Positions 35,053-48,601 are shown, numbered from the stretch's first letter. The stretch is 64,000 nucleotides of DNA from Apium graveolens (GCF_009905375.1 NC_133655.1:38893437-38957436); one strand, 5' to 3'. Notes: a model not told the origin generated them from the sequence alone. A program made the numbers and translations.

Positions 35053-36962
35053 AGTCTAAACAAATAGATGGGGATACTTTTCTTTCATTTCTCTTTCTAA
35101 TTCCCAAGTTGATTCTTCAACTAGTGGATTTCTCCACAATACTCTAACTAGAGGTACAATTTTATTCCTGAGTGTCCTCTCTTTTCGGTCCAAAATTCGA
35201 ACTGGTTGTTCCACATAAGACAAATCTGGTTGGATTTCCACTGGTTCCAACTCGATCACATGGCTCGTATCAGCATTATACTTCTTCAGAAGAGATACAT
35301 GAAATAAATTATGCAGATGTTGCATTTGCGGGGGTAGCGCCAACTCATATGCCACCTTCCCAACTCGTCGCAATACTTCAAATGGTCCAATATACCTAGG
35401 ACTCAACTTCCCTTTCTTTCCGAATCGGGTTAAACCCTTCCAAGGAGATATCTTTAATAAGACTTTGTCTCCAGATTCGAATTGCACATCTTTACGTTCT
35501 TGATTTGCATCCTTTGCTTGTCGATCTTGAGCTGCAATTAATCTCTTTCGAATCATTTCTACCTTTTCCTTCGTTTATTAAACTAGCTTTGGGCCAATTA
35601 ATTTGCGCTCACCAACTTCATCCCCAAATGTAGGGGACCTACACTTTCTTCCATACAACGCTTCATAAGGCGGCATGCCAATACTCGCGTGATAACTGTT
35701 GTTGTAGGAAAACTCAATTAACGGCAAATGATCGTCCCAATTTCCTTTGAAATCTATTGCGCAGGTTCGCAACATATCTTCAATTGTCTGAATTATCCTT
35801 TCACTTTGTCCGTATATCTGCGGATGATATGTCGTACTCATTTTCAACTGAGTTCCCAAATGATCATGGAATTGTCGCCAAAATCTCGAGTTAAACCTTG
35901 GATCTCTATCAGATACGATAGATACGGGGACTCCGTGACGCATTACAATTTCATCCAAATACAGTTTGACCAACTTTTCTAACGAAAATCTTTCATTTAT
36001 TGGCATGAAATGTGCTGACTTCGTCAACCGATCAATTACCACCCAAATCGCATCATGATTAGACTTGGTCTTAGGCAATCCTACCACGAAATCCATCGTT
36101 ATATGCCCCCATTTCCATTCAGGTATATCCAGTGGCTGAAGCAATCCGCTCGGCCTTTGATGTTCCGCTTTGACTCTTTGGCACGTGTAACATTTACTTA
36201 TCCATTCTGCAATTTCCTTCTTCATGTTTGGCCACCAATAACTTTCTTTTAAATCCTGGTACATTTTTGTACTTCTAGGTTGTATTGAAAATCTCGAGTT
36301 ATGCGCTTCTTGCAAAATCTCATGTTTTAGTTCCACAACATTAGGTATCCAAATATGTGAGTTAACACGGTATATTCCTTTCCCATCCTTTTAAGCTTTA
36401 ATTTCTTCTCCTGTCAACTTATCCTTTTCGCGATTCATCATTTGCTCTTGACAGCATCGAATCTTTTCCAAAATTTCGGGTTGAAATGACATCGCATATA
36501 TAGCTTCACCTCCAAATTCTGGAGTCTGCACCTATATTTCCATCTTTTCAAAATCCTTGATCAATTCTTCTGATGACTTTAACATATTCAACCTTTCCTT
36601 GCGACTTAAAGAATCTGCTACCATATTTGCTTTTCCAGGATGGTAGTTTATCGCACAATCATAATCTTTGATTAATTCTAACCACCTTCTTTGTCTCATA
36701 TTCAATTCCTTTTGAGTGAAGATATATTTTAAACTCTTATGATCTGTGTAAATCTCGCACTTTTCCCCATAAAAATAATGCCTTCAAATCTTAAGGGCAA
36801 ACACAATTGTTGCTTATTCCAAATCATGCGTTGAATGCTTCTGCTCGTGCGGCTTAAGTTGCCTTGACGCGTATGCTATTACCTTTCCATGTTGCATTAA
36901 CACACATCCAAGTCCTTTATATGAAGCATCACTAAATATCATAAATTCCCCTTTTTCATCTG
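35053..36962 (-). pseudogene. pol: Gypsy A pol 3' part: RNase H, integrase, chromodomain
   Basis: From the Copia B junction, RNase H reads [19 protein letters not shown] (about 36930) with a stop after HDLE, then decayed [16 protein letters not shown] and [15 protein letters not shown]. Integrase (36336-35578) shows the zinc finger H...H, CYTCQRVK, then catalytic D in [10 protein letters not shown] in VSDRDPRF and E in the [12 protein letters not shown] helix; the usual TDG before QSER is IYG. Two adjacent stops follow KLV (about 35575). The C-terminal part (35556-35053) has the [20 protein letters not shown] integrase tail and a chromodomain-like end ([17 protein letters not shown] to [15 protein letters not shown]) thought to guide insertion to heterochromatin. 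Confidence 0.9.
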
Positions 36963-38211
36963 TGTTAGGTCTCAATATGTTTGTACAAGGGGGTTGAATA
37001 CAAACAATACCATTTAATCGAATAAAATGCGGAATAAAAAAGTGAAACAAAATTCAAGTGAAATAAAACTATTATTAAACTTGAAAGGTGTTACAACAAC
37101 GGTATCGTTTACAAGGGATTAATCTCAAATAAATTATTCCAAATCTAGAATAAATTCGACATGAACTTTTTCTATTTTTGTAATATAAAGGATCAAATGC
37201 TAAATGCAATTTGAGATTAAGTTCTAGGGATTTTGATCCGCTAGATAGTTACACAAGAACAAGAGGAGTATTTCTAGTGGATTAGATTTAACAATTAATA
37301 CTAGAAATAAATGTTTTGAGAAATTGCAATAAGTTCTCTGTTGTTGTCTTTGTTCTGTCTTCTTCTGTTTTTCTTTTGATATTCATTACTCTGTTGAAAA
37401 ATAAATAGCTGCTGCTCTTTATATTCAATCCTGTGTTTTTAATTGGCAAGACAATCCTTTTAGCTCAGCAAGACAATCCTTTTAATCGGTAGAACTTTCG
37501 TTAGGACAATCCATTGAACTAGCATGACTTTCGGCAACACAATCTAAATGAACTGGCATGACTTTCGGTATGACTATTGATTGTCATACCGATTGTCATA
37601 CTAATACAAAAGATTGTCTTGCTGAATTAATTTTGAATTTAAATTCAAAATCAATTCTGAAAAACCAAAATATTAATTCAGAATTAATTAATCAATTAAT
37701 CCAATTAATCAATAAATTAATCTTTGCAGATATAATTTATTTTCTTAATTAAATTATATGACTTAATTAATTAATTAGAGAATTAATACTAATCTTGAAC
37801 ATCAACCACTCTTCTGACAATCTTCTGAAAATCACTGAATCCATTGCACCACTTCAATGTTGACGCTCGATGTACTGTCTGGTTCATGAATGACTAACTT
37901 CTGTGATGTTTCTTCATATCTTGATTTTCTTCAGATAAAATCCCTGTAATCAATTGATACCCTGACGAGATCTCTGTCACTTGATTAAATCCACAATCTT
38001 GATTTATATCACTGAGGCTTGATCAATTTCTTGAGCTTCTTCCAGGGAATTAAGTCCTCAAGTCTGTAGACGAACAATGTTACTTAATCCTTTGACATAT
38101 GTTACTTTGAGAGATCTCTCTGATGATAGAACCACTAATTACTTGTTACATCCTTATTTTAGTTGAGTTAAATCCTCGAATAAACAAATAGGCTATGACA
38201 TATGCCTTTCA
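36963..38211 (-). repeat. Copia B 3' LTR
   Basis: Plus-strand ends TGTTAGGTCTC and GCCTTTCA. It contains the family repeat words GGCAAGACAATCC, GGCATGACTTTCGG and GGTATGAC...GTCATACCGATTGTCATAC (37440-37620). A TATA box (TATAAAG on the minus strand) lies near 37417. Confidence 0.95.
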
Positions 38212-38225
38212 ATCTCCCCCTATTT
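38212..38225 (-). other. Copia B polypurine tract
   Basis: Element strand AAATAGGGGGAGAT directly before the 3' LTR, nearly the same as the Copia A PPT. Confidence 0.85.
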
Positions 38226-38446
38226 GTTTGTTAGAGAATAACAACAAATACCTAGAGCATAACTCAACTAACAAATAAGAAAAAGATATAAATAGTAATG
38301 CAAAGTAAATAGCATAAAAGTTCTGGATTATATTTAACATTTTCCAGATTTCAAAAGAAATTAATAAGTGAATACAAGATAGATGTTCTTCTAGACTGAA
38401 CATATAACTACATTAGTCTATCTTGATTCATAAAGCTCTAATCATA

Positions 38447-41400
38447 TTACATTAAGTTTTGAGCTAATTGAATTAAGTTGTCTTCCCTTCCGAACTCACC
38501 TTCTTCCAAATCTTGAAGCAACTCCTTGTCAAAGACACGATCCTTTTCAGAAGTGAAGCTGGCTGGTCTGACTGGTTGAACTCCAACTGACTTTAGCTTA
38601 TTCTTGAACTGATTGTACCTTTTAATATTCTTTTCACAATAAGCTTGAATCAGATCAGCTGCTTGAGCTTTCAACATGGATGAATATCCAGCAGTTCTTA
38701 AGTGATGTTCCATCCAGACAAGATGCTTAGCTGAGTAGTCTTTAAGAGATTGTGAATCGAGCTGGCAGATTTGAAGACAGTCAGACTTAAAGAATCTTAC
38801 CTGATGAGGATTGTTGACCACTTGAGGACTAGCCCTGCTGGCAAACTCTTTGAGCCTTTCTCGAAGAACTTCATTCAATTCTGAGCTTCTTTTGACTTTG
38901 TTGAGAAGAACCCAAATCACTGATAAAGAACGATTCTCAAACAGATGAAGTGATACCTTGAAAGATCCTTCGCTCTAACAATATACAAATATGCTCATTT
39001 CATTTAGAGATCTGTCAAAGGCAGCTGTGATCCTTGAGACTTCAGTCTTTATAGCATTCATGTACACGTCATTGTTTGGATTAGAGATCTCCAGCTTGTC
39101 CAGAAGATGTAGAAACTGTGTATCATTGTTTGTGCTCAGCTGAGGCATATCAAGTACTCTCCTAGCTTCATCCCATTTTTCACCAATCTTCAGTCTGACA
39201 TCTCTTCTCCTTTCTTTAGCTTTAATGTCATGAAGACGTTGCTTTTCAAGAGGTTTTGTTCGTTCAATGTTTTTCCTCATATCAATGATCTGGGATACCT
39301 TTTTGAGTTCAGCTTCTTTTCTTTTCAACTCTGACTGCTGTTGCTGAAACTCTTTCTCAAAAACAGGATCCACTTGAGCTTCCTCTTCCCATTCTCCAAA
39401 ATCACTTTCCTCCTCAGCTTCAAAGAAACCATCTTTATCTTCCAAGACTGGTTCAGTGGGAATGTCAAAAATATCAAAGTCATCTTGTTTTCCACTATAT
39501 TAGACATCATCAGCCTTCCCTGTGCCTCCAGCAGACAAATCTTTTTCTTTTCCCTATCCACTTGTCCCTTTCTTCTCCCACTTAGTTGAGGAATCCTCTA
39601 CAGACTTTTCTCTAGACCCTCCATGACCTCCATCACCTCCAGAGCCTGAGCCTCCACCAGACGGCCCTTCAAAGAAAGTCCTTTGTTCTTCATTAGGGCA
39701 GTGAGAATTTTTGATCATGAAGTACACGTGCTTCATCCTTTCATTGAGATGTTCCATGCCCGTCTCTATCTTCAGAAATCTGGAGGAATCCAGTGAATGA
39801 TTCATTTCAACCATGTCTTCAAGAGAAGTCATTCTTGTATGGAGAGAGCAGAAGTTTGAAATATCTTCAGCTGATAACATTGGAGATGCCTGGATTGAGT
39901 TAAGCTTTGGTATAACAGAGGTCTTCAAATCTGATATCTCAGTCCTGATGAGAGCCAGCTGATTATTGATAGAGGTGGAAGAAGAAGACCGTTCAACCAC
40001 TTGTGCTTTGAATGATTGAGCCTCAGCCTGACTTTTTGCAAGTTGTTCTTTCAGTTCAGCAATTTGAGCTAACATATTTTCAGTGTTTGTGTCTGTGTGT
40101 GCGCTCACCTGAATATCTCTCCTGTTTGATTCACTCAACTCACGTGCTTGTGTATCTCTCAATATTATTGCTCGTGAGGAGTCTTCCTGATGCTGATCTT
40201 CTGTACCTGCATTTGAAATCACCCTAGCCTCTTCAAGAGAGGTCAGTGGTGGTGCAATGGGAATTCGCGAGTCCCGATCCTCAGTCAAACCTATCTTTTC
40301 ATGTGAAATAGATGTCTGAATTGCTTCAGGGATAGATTGACCGAGTTGTCCTCCACTTTCTCCAGATAAATCTGCGAGTGGAGAATCCCGTGAGGGAGCC
40401 AGATGTGTTGGATCTGGGAGGGGAGAAAATGACTCTATTAAAGGTGGCTGAGAGTCAGATTTTCCCTCAGAAGCATGTGACTGCTCTTCTGCCGTAACTA
40501 TGGAAGGCACTGTAACCGACTCAATGGCACTCCTCGCTCTGTGTCCTGAGTATCATCTATTGGTCTGTATGCTTCCATTGTGAGTAATGGAAGTGTGCTT
40601 GACTCAGTACAGGATGTCATGGCCCTATGGCGAATTTCAATAGATTCATCCTGTTGATAGAATGTCTCTAGTAACTATTCACTGGCCATATCAAAGTCCA
40701 TGTCCTGTTGGGAGGAAAAGGATGGGATTTCAGATGCCTCAGTAAATGTTCTTCTTTTCTTGGGAGGAGGCAGAGCTGAGGGTTCATTCACATCCAATAA
40801 CATACTACTTCCTACTAACCTTCTAGGCTACATTTTAGACAGTGGGGGAGAGGTTGAGATAGGTTGTGACTTTGTGTTTGGCTCTATGACCTGGGATTGA
40901 AGCTGCGGTTCTACACCTTCATGATCAGCCCTATCAACCACTAGGGGTCTTTCAACAGAAGTAGGAATAGTTTGAGTGTGAGGAATCATTACCTGCAGAG
41001 GAAGAGCATCTGATGTTTGAGCCTGGGTGGTTTGAACCACTGGAGGTTGAGCTTGCTGTTCATGACTGGGAAGATTGAAAATAGGTAAAGGAATGTAAGT
41101 GTCCATGAAAGCAGATACAAGTACTAGAACTTGCATGAATTTAAAGGTTGTGTCTTGGCGAGTGTAAATCTTTTTGCTTACTGGAGGGGGTTAAGTTACT
41201 GAAGAGTTAGCAAAAAGAGCTTTATGCTCAGGTGAGAGAAGATGTTCTGCTATGAGCATGAGAAAACGAGCGTAGTAGCACGAAACCCTACGATTTGTAG
41301 AATGATCACGTAAAGCAGTAGTGAGACGTCTCAAAAGAATGGGTAAAAGTAGTGTGCCAAAATTGATCCTTTGATTGAAAACAACCGCAATACTAATATA

Positions 41401-41880
41401 CTGCAGAGTGGAAGTGATGTTGTGAAAGTTAGATTTAGTACAATTGGCAAACACTTTGGAAAGTGTATCGAAAAAAATATCCCATTCAGAAACCAAATTG
41501 GATTTAGATAACTTGGTTAAGTTAATCACCCCCTGATAGTGAATAGCATTGAAAAAGTTTGAAATATCATCTTCAGAGGGTAAATTACAGAAATTGTCCA
41601 TTGGAAAATTTAACGCTCGATTGACGACTGTTTCATCAACTACATACTGTGTGTTTGCCACAGTGAATGAAAAAGATTTAAAATCATCGGCCACAGTAGA
41701 GGTTGTGCAAATCAGTCTGAGCAGATCGACATTTAAAAGCACATTTGATTTAATAGTAGAGCTAACAATCGAATGGTCATTTAAAAATCTAATCCACGGC
41801 TCAAATTTTTCCACATCACACTTTTATGGATTAAAATAACCAACAAGATTATGCGAGACAATTTGGAAATTGAGAGCCAT
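38447..41880 (-). pseudogene. Copia B ORF3 (Sirevirus env-like region protein), broken
   Basis: I place the start at the ATG at 41880 (MALNFQIVSHNLVGYFNP), in frame with the domain below although a TAA follows after 18 codons. The N-terminal domain (41814-41191) shares layout and the YYARF-LIAEHL block with Copia A ORF3. Then come a Gln/Pro-rich linker (41136-40828), a Ser/Pro-rich region and coiled coil (about 40100-39700), a Gly-rich hinge (GGGSGSGGDGGHGG, about 39630), an acidic/Lys-rich helical segment (39445-38975) and a C-terminal domain ending in DNLIQLAQNLM (38447). The two ORF3s align well only in the first domain. Several stops and frame changes separate the pieces. No membrane anchor is obvious. 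Confidence 0.8.
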
Positions 41881-42369
41881 TAAAAAATATAATAAAACAC
41901 ACACTTTCAGAATTTTAAGAGTTAAATTAAGAAAATTCGAATTAAAAATTAATTAATAATTCAAATTAATTCAATTATATTCAAAAAAATTAGAAACAAA
42001 TGTGTCTCGTTAAAGTTCTTAACTCACAACAAAGGATCTGAAACAAAATGCACAAGACACAAAACAAAATCAACTAAATAAAACACCCAAAAACAACCAA
42101 CAAACCAAACTGATTTTGAAGGGGGAAAAACCGAAGTGAAATTTAGGTTTTTAAAAAAAATCGACAGCACTTCCTTACTGTATGTATACACACGAATATG
42201 TATATATGAAACAGTAAAGTGTGCTGAGTAAAAACTCGAGCAAGAAGACAATCAATGGAGGTTTGATTTTGATCGAATTGAGAAAGAGAAACAAGAGAAA
42301 GAAAACTGTTGGAATTTGAAAGGAAGAAGAAAAAACTGATGACAAATAAAAGAAACAAAAAAAAACTTA

Positions 42370-42775
42370 AGTAGACAACTGGTATGACAATCGAGGAAAG
42401 TCATACCGATTGTCTTCCCGATTATCATACCAGGCAAATGGTAATAATAATAAAAACTAATAAAAATATAACTGGTATGACAATCTGATAGTCATACCGA
42501 TTGTCATACCAGTATAAAATACATGAATATAACAGAATAAACTAGAAAGACAATCAATAGTCATACCGATTGTCATTCTAGTATAAAATTAAAACAAATA
42601 TATATGATATAACTTTTATTACTGGAAAGACTATTGATAGTCATACTGATTGTCTTGCCAATTATAAAATTAAACTGAAAATAAAATTAAACACATATAT
42701 GTACTGAAATGTCTTTCAGCAAGACAATTTCAATTGTCTTGCCGATTGTCATTCTAGTAACAATAACTTATACAC
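42370..42775 (-). repeat. Copia B spacer palindrome array
   Basis: Four to five imperfect hairpins lie between pol and ORF3. The clearest pairs ACTGGTATGACAATC (42471-42485) with its exact complement (42499-42513). The next pairs ACTAGAAAGACAATC (42541-42555) with 42568-42582 at 14 of 15 positions. A third (42621-42662) is weaker, and related arms lie at 42378 and 42721-42770. Each spacer holds an extra half motif GTCATAC. The same words occur in the LTRs. Confidence 0.82.
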
Positions 42776-43098
42776 AGAATAAATACTTATAGTTACAGAA
42801 TAAATTTACAAAAACAAAAGCAATATTTCAGAAATAATTTTATTTTATTCCAAAAATAGATTTCTGTTGAATTTTAGCAAATAAAATTCATAGAAAAATA
42901 TTTTTAGAGAAAATAAAATATTCTGAGATATTAAAATTAACAAGTATAATAAATAAATAAGATAAGATAATAAAACTTACATAGAAATAAGCAAGAAATT
43001 ATGGAAAATATGATAAAATAAATTTGCAAATGAATTTTTCATTTATGAAAAATTCATTTGTAAATTCATTCAAGAACAGATTTCAGATATTCACAAGT
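42776..43098 (-). other. AT-rich segment downstream of Copia B pol
   Basis: Very AT-rich, with an inverted pair AATGAATTTTTCAT / ATGAAAAATTCATT around 43029-43053. No coding signal. Confidence 0.6.
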
Positions 43099-46000
43099 TT
43101 AATCACTAAAGCTATTCAACATACCCAATTTGCCAACTAATTTGGTAAATATGGATTCATCAAGAGGTTTGGTGAAAATATCTGCTATTTGTTCTTCTGT
43201 TGGAACAAAAAATAGTTCAACAGTACCATTCATGACGTGCTCTCTAATAAAATGATACCTGATGTCAATGTGCTTGGTCCTTGTATGCTGCACAGGGTTG
43301 TTGGTGATGGCTATTGCACTTGTATTGTCATATAGAATAGGTATTTTGTTCAATACAGAGCCATAGTCCCATAGCTGATTCCTAATCCACGAGATCTGAG
43401 CACAGCAGCTTCCAGCAGTAATATATTCAGCCTCGGCCGTTGAATTGGAAAATGTTTGCTGTTTCTTGCTGTACCATGAGACTAGTCTGCTACCTAGGAA
43501 TTGACAACTCCCTGAGGTGCTTTTCCTATCAACAACACTTCCTGCGTAATCTGAATCTGTATATCCAACAAGGTTAAAACCAGATTCTTTAGGGTACCAA
43601 ATACCTAGATTTGATGTTCCCTTAAGATATCTCAAGATTCGTTTAACAACAACGAGATGAATATCTCTAGGATCCGCTTGGAACCTTGCACATAAGCATG
43701 TAACATACATAATATCTGGTCTACTTGCAGTAAGATAGAGTAACGAGCCAATCATACCTCTGTAGCTTGTGACATCTACCTTAATGGAGTTTTCATATGG
43801 TCCAAGCTTGACAGCTGTAGTTGACGGAGTCCTTGCTGATGCAGAATCCTCTAGATTGTACTTTTTGAGGAGTTCCTTGAGATACTTGGATTGACAAATA
43901 AAAGTTCCATCTAACCTTTGATTTACTTGTAATCCAAGAAAGAACTTCAGCTCTCCCATCATGCTCATTTCAAATTTGTTGTGCATTAACTTAGCAAATC
44001 TCTTACAGAGATTATCATTAGTAGACCCAAATATTATATCATCCACATAGACTTGGATTAATATAGTATCATTCTTATACTTTTTAGAAAATAGAGTTTT
44101 GTCTATGACACCTCTAATAAATCTATTTTCAATAAGAAATTCAGAGAGAGTGTTATACCATTTTCTCGGAGACTGTTTGAGTCCATAGATAGCCTTGAAA
44201 AGAAATTAGACAAAATCCAAATGATCTGGATCTTCAAAACCAGGAGGTTGCTTTACATACACCTCTTCATCCAGCTTTCCATTCAGAAAGGCACTCTTGA
44301 CATCCATTTGATAAACTTTAAAGTTAGAGAATGCTGCGAATGCCAGAAATATCCTGATGGCCTCTAGTCTAGCCACTGGAGCATAGGTTTCATCATAATC
44401 AATGCCTTCAGCTTGAGAATACCCTTTAGTTACCAGTCTTGCTTTGTTTCTTGTAACCACTCCATCTTCATCTAGTTTATTCCTGAATACCCACCGAGTA
44501 CCAACAGCTTTCTTGTGTGTAGGTCTAGGTACCAGTTTCCAGACTTGTTGATGTTCAAACTGATTGAGTTCATCTTGCATAACAATCACCCAATATGGAT
44601 CAGTCAGTGCTTCTTCAATCTTCTTAGGTTCCATTTCAGAAAGAAATCCTGAGAATAGACATTCATTTTGAGTAGCACATCTAGTTCTGACTCCAACATC
44701 TGGATCACCAATAATCAACTCAAAAGGATGAGCTTTATTCCAGACAGTCTGTCTTGGAAGATTTGATCTTGATGATTCACCTCGAAATACATTGGGATGT
44801 TGTGTCCTACTAGTTGATCCTTCAGCATCTCCCCCTGAGTTGTTGTCAGGTTGACTTGATGATTCTTCATCAGTAGCAGTGGTATCTCTATTGTTGCCAA
44901 TGTTTCCATCACCATTACCTTGAGTATCATCATGATTAACAGGTTCTTCACCAGCAACAACCTCAGGTTCTTGATCATGTTCTGATTCTGAATCTGACAT
45001 ATCATCAAACTTCAGTTTCTCAGAAGGATCTTCAGTTTGGATACTAGGGAGTTTAGTGTCATCAAATGTAATATTTACACTTTCAGTTACTTTGTGTTGA
45101 TCAATGATATACACCCTGTATGATCTTCTTCCATATCCAACAAAAATACCCTCATATGCCTTTGCCTCGAATTTACCACGACGATCATCTCCATCCTTGA
45201 GCACGAAGCATCTGGCACCAAATACATGAAAGTATTTGATAGAAGGTTTCTGTTCATTCATAATCTCATAAGGAGTCTTCATGAAGTCTTTGTTGATTAG
45301 AGTTCGATTCTGAGTATAACATGCAGTATTGACAGCTTCAGCCCAAAAGTACATTGGAAGACCTGATTCACTTATCATCGTTCTTGCAGCTTCAATCAAT
45401 GTATGATTCTTCCTTTCTACCACTCCATTTTCCTGAGGGGTTCTAGGAGCTGAAAATTGTCTGGTAATCCCTTTGTCTGTACAGAATCCATTGAGAAGTG
45501 AATTCTTGAATTTTGTTCCATTATCTGACCTTATTGCTCTAACAGGGACATTAGAATCTAACTCGATCAACTTGATATGATCAATCACAACTTGTGGTGT
45601 TTCATCCTTAGAGTGAAGGAATAAAACCGACGTATACTTGGAATAGTCATCAACTATCACAAGACAGTAACACTTCTTTGACATCGAAAGAATATTAACT
45701 GGTCCAAATAAATCCATGTGCAATAATTACAGAACACTAGTTCTGGAGGATGTGTCAGTGCCTTTGTGACTTGCTTTCTTTGACTTTCCTTTCTGGAAAG
45801 CCTCACACAGTCCTTCTGGGGAGAATTCCAGCTGAGGCAGACCTCTGACCAATTCTCTTTTGACAAGAGAATTCATTGTTTTGAAATTGAGATGGGAAAG
45901 TCTCTTGTGCCATAGCCAACTCTCATCTGACGATGCCTTTGAATAGAAACAATTGACTTCAGGATTGCTTCCAGAGTTCATGTCAGCTACGAACAGATTT

Positions 46001-46342
46001 CCTTTCTGGATTCCCATCAAGGAGGGTTTTTCATTTTTCTTGTGCAGAATCTGACACTTCAGCTTGTCGAATAAAACATTGTAGCCGTTGTCACAGAACT
46101 GACTAATGCTAAGCAGATTGTGTTCAAGTCCTTGCACAACATACACATTTTCAATGATAACATTACCAGCTAGCAAACAGCCATATCCCTCAGTTAAACC
46201 TTTGCTATTATCTCCAAAGGTAACCACTGGGCCAGCTTTCTCAACCACATTTGATAGTAGGGCTCTATCTCCGGTCATATGTCTTGACGATCCGCTATCA
46301 AGAATCCACACTACCGGTTGTACCTGTTTAATGCCCTGCAAT
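43099..46342 (-). pseudogene. pol: Copia B pol (PR-INT-RT-RNase H), nearly intact
   Basis: One frame runs the full length with only two stops (45727-45729, and 44206-44208 where a Tyr-like position is expected). Protease has WILDSGSSRHMTGD (about 46310-46270). The pre-integrase finger has H..H (LWHKRLSHLNF) but reads CEAF where the second Cys pair should complete, so a zinc ligand is lost. Integrase has D (HMDLFGP), D (SDNGTKF) and E (VVERKN); the linker (45000-44700) is Asp/Ser-rich. RT begins at [11 protein letters not shown] and holds YVDD (44038-44049). RNase H has GYTDSDYAG and ends ADIFTKPLDES with a TAA or TGA-type stop at 43099. This is the best preserved pol in the window. Confidence 0.92.
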
Positions 46343-46351
46343 ACAAATGGA

Positions 46352-47868
46352 TTAGACCTTCTTCGGAACCCAAGCTTGGTTGGGTCCGGTATACTTGTAA
46401 AATTGGCCTTTTTCAGGAAAAACAACATTCTTAACTTTAATGTTCTCAACTTTCTCACTGACTGGACATTTGACCTTGTAAACAGCCTTGACAAATTTCT
46501 GTTTAGGCTTAGGCACAAATGTCTCCTTTCTAGCTTTAGGAGGACTAGCAGTCTTAGACCTATCATGCTTCCTATTATTCACATACTGACGAGGAGTAGT
46601 CTTATCATTAGAAACATGCTTACCATTAAAATAAGCATACATCAAATTAAAAGCACAAGACATACAATCAAGAACACCACATGCTTTATGAGAGGGATTA
46701 ACAACAGGCAACTTATGCATGGTAAACATGGCATTTTTGTTATCCAACTCATGTTTGTCTAAGTTAGTCTCAGTTGCTTTCACAACTTTGACTGGAACCT
46801 TTGACACACTTGACTTGGAAACAACTTTCTCATTAGCAAGATCTTTAGCACGTATTTCTTCTTGAATAATAAATGAGGTCTCATCAAATGGTTCAGCAAT
46901 TGTTTTTTATAGAGGGGTTCATCAACACCCTTAAGCACATGTGGTACTTCCCTACCTTTAGCACATACATGAGGAGGGGAGTTTATGCCTAATTCTCCAA
47001 TAGAAACATTATAATCATAACCTACTCCATATGTTTGATTAATAGCTTGCTTATTGTAGAACTCTTTAGCCTTAAAGCAAGAATTAAAGTAAGCTTTGAC
47101 CTTAGTCTCAAGACCGGTGATCTTGTCTTTGAGAATAGTTTCGAGTTGTCTATAACAGTCAACTCTATTCTCTAGAAAAGATACTTGTTCTTTTAATTTA
47201 TCTTGATTAATGTGCACAAGTCTTAATTCATTGACCTCTTTCTCAAGGTCTTTGATTTGTTGATTTAACATTTCATTATCACGATGAGCACAATCTAAGG
47301 AACCTCCTAGATGATAAACTAATTCAGCATCAGTAAATTTTACCTCTTTTCTTGACGATGAGGTGTTTGCATCACTAGCCATGAGAGCAAGATTCCCAAC
47401 TTCTTCATCTTCACTGTCAGTATCATCCCAGCTTCTTCCCTTTACCAGGTAAGCCCTTTCAGATTTACTCTTCTGATTAGAATCATAAGAGTTCTTCCTA
47501 GCTTGTTTTGGCTTCCTGCATTATGTGGCAAAGTGTCCCAACTCATTGCAGTTGAAGCATCGAATGGTGCTTCGATCAACCATCCCTGTTTTGTACCCAC
47601 CACTACTGGTGGTAGAGGATGAAGATCCACCTCTCTGGATTCTGTTATAGTTGGACTTGTACTTGAACTTGGGATTCCTCTTGAATCAGACATTAGAGAA
47701 TCTCTTGACAATCAGGGCCATTGACTCATCTTCCAATTGCTCCAGTTCTTCCAAGGAATAAAAATCATCTCCTGATTGATTTGAAGTAGGAGGATCATAT
47801 TCTGCCACTATCACATTTTCTTCAGCCTTGGAAGACTATACCATTCTCTCTGACTGTTGAGATTGTTA

Positions 47869-47900
<32 letters not shown>

Positions 47901-48601
47901 CTTCAGCTACTAGAGCAGTAGACATGCTGACCACTCTTCCTTTCTCGTAGACTTCCTTCTGCTGATTCTGCTCCAACTTATAGGTCTTTAACACACCATA
48001 GAGCCTTTCCAAAGAAATCTCACTCAAATCTCTTGCTTCTCTTATGGCAGTGATTCTATGTTCGAGATGAGTTGGCAGTGTTAAAAGGAACTTTTTGTTG
48101 ACCTCCCTGATTGAATAGTATTTACCATTAATGTTCAGGTTGTTGATCAATGCATTGTACCTCTCAAACACTTCAGTGATTCCTTCTCCTAGATTGCATT
48201 TAAAGTATTCATACTCAGAGGTTAGGATTTCTAACTTGTTCTCCCTAACTTCCTCTGTGCCTTCATTAATCACCTCAATAGTCTCCCAGATGTGTTTGGA
48301 ATCTTTATAGTTCATCACATGTCTATTCATTAATGGATCAAGGGAATCTACTCAAATTAATTGAAGGCTAGCATCTAGGGAGGCTTCTTCTTTTTCAGCA
48401 GGAGAAAAATCCTCAGGATCTTTTACATAAGTTCTAGCTTTGGTAATCACCACATCATCTTCTATTACCTCTGGTTCAATAACCATCAGAATTTTTGGGA
48501 TTTGCAATTTGTAAAAACAATAGCATCTTCTTCTTCCACATAACATAATTTTCTTTATCGAATAGTGGAATTTTAACGGTTTCAACTTTTTGTGTAGTCA
48601 T
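46352..48601 (-). pseudogene. gag: Copia B gag, broken
   Basis: The ATG at 48601 opens MTTQKVETVKIPLFDKENY, a copia Gag start; a frame change near 48495 separates it from the following IPKILMVIEPEV. The capsid part (48330-47866) is clear (EVRENKLEILTSEYEYF, LERLYGVLKTYKLE) and ends in a Gln run from a CAA microsatellite and then a stop. The CCHC knuckle (CFNCNELGHFAT.CRK, about 47555-47515) has a TAA inside it. A coiled coil follows (47382-47080), then a Cys-rich CGVLDCMSCAF segment (about 46680) and a Lys-rich tail ending WVPKKV and TAA at 46352, the same ending style as Copia A gag. Confidence 0.87.
47865..47900 (-). repeat. CAA microsatellite encoding poly-Gln
   Basis: About a dozen TTG units on the plus strand, read as Gln on the element strand, at the end of the capsid part of Copia B gag. 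Confidence 0.85.

Noticed and set aside
42370..42775. CRISPR-like regular repeats
   Set aside because: Units are imperfect palindromes with uneven spacing inside a plant retrotransposon; no cas genes.
46106..46762. 218-codon plus-strand ORF opposite Copia B gag-pol
   Set aside because: Antisense shadow of the protease and gag region; sense frames carry the known motifs.
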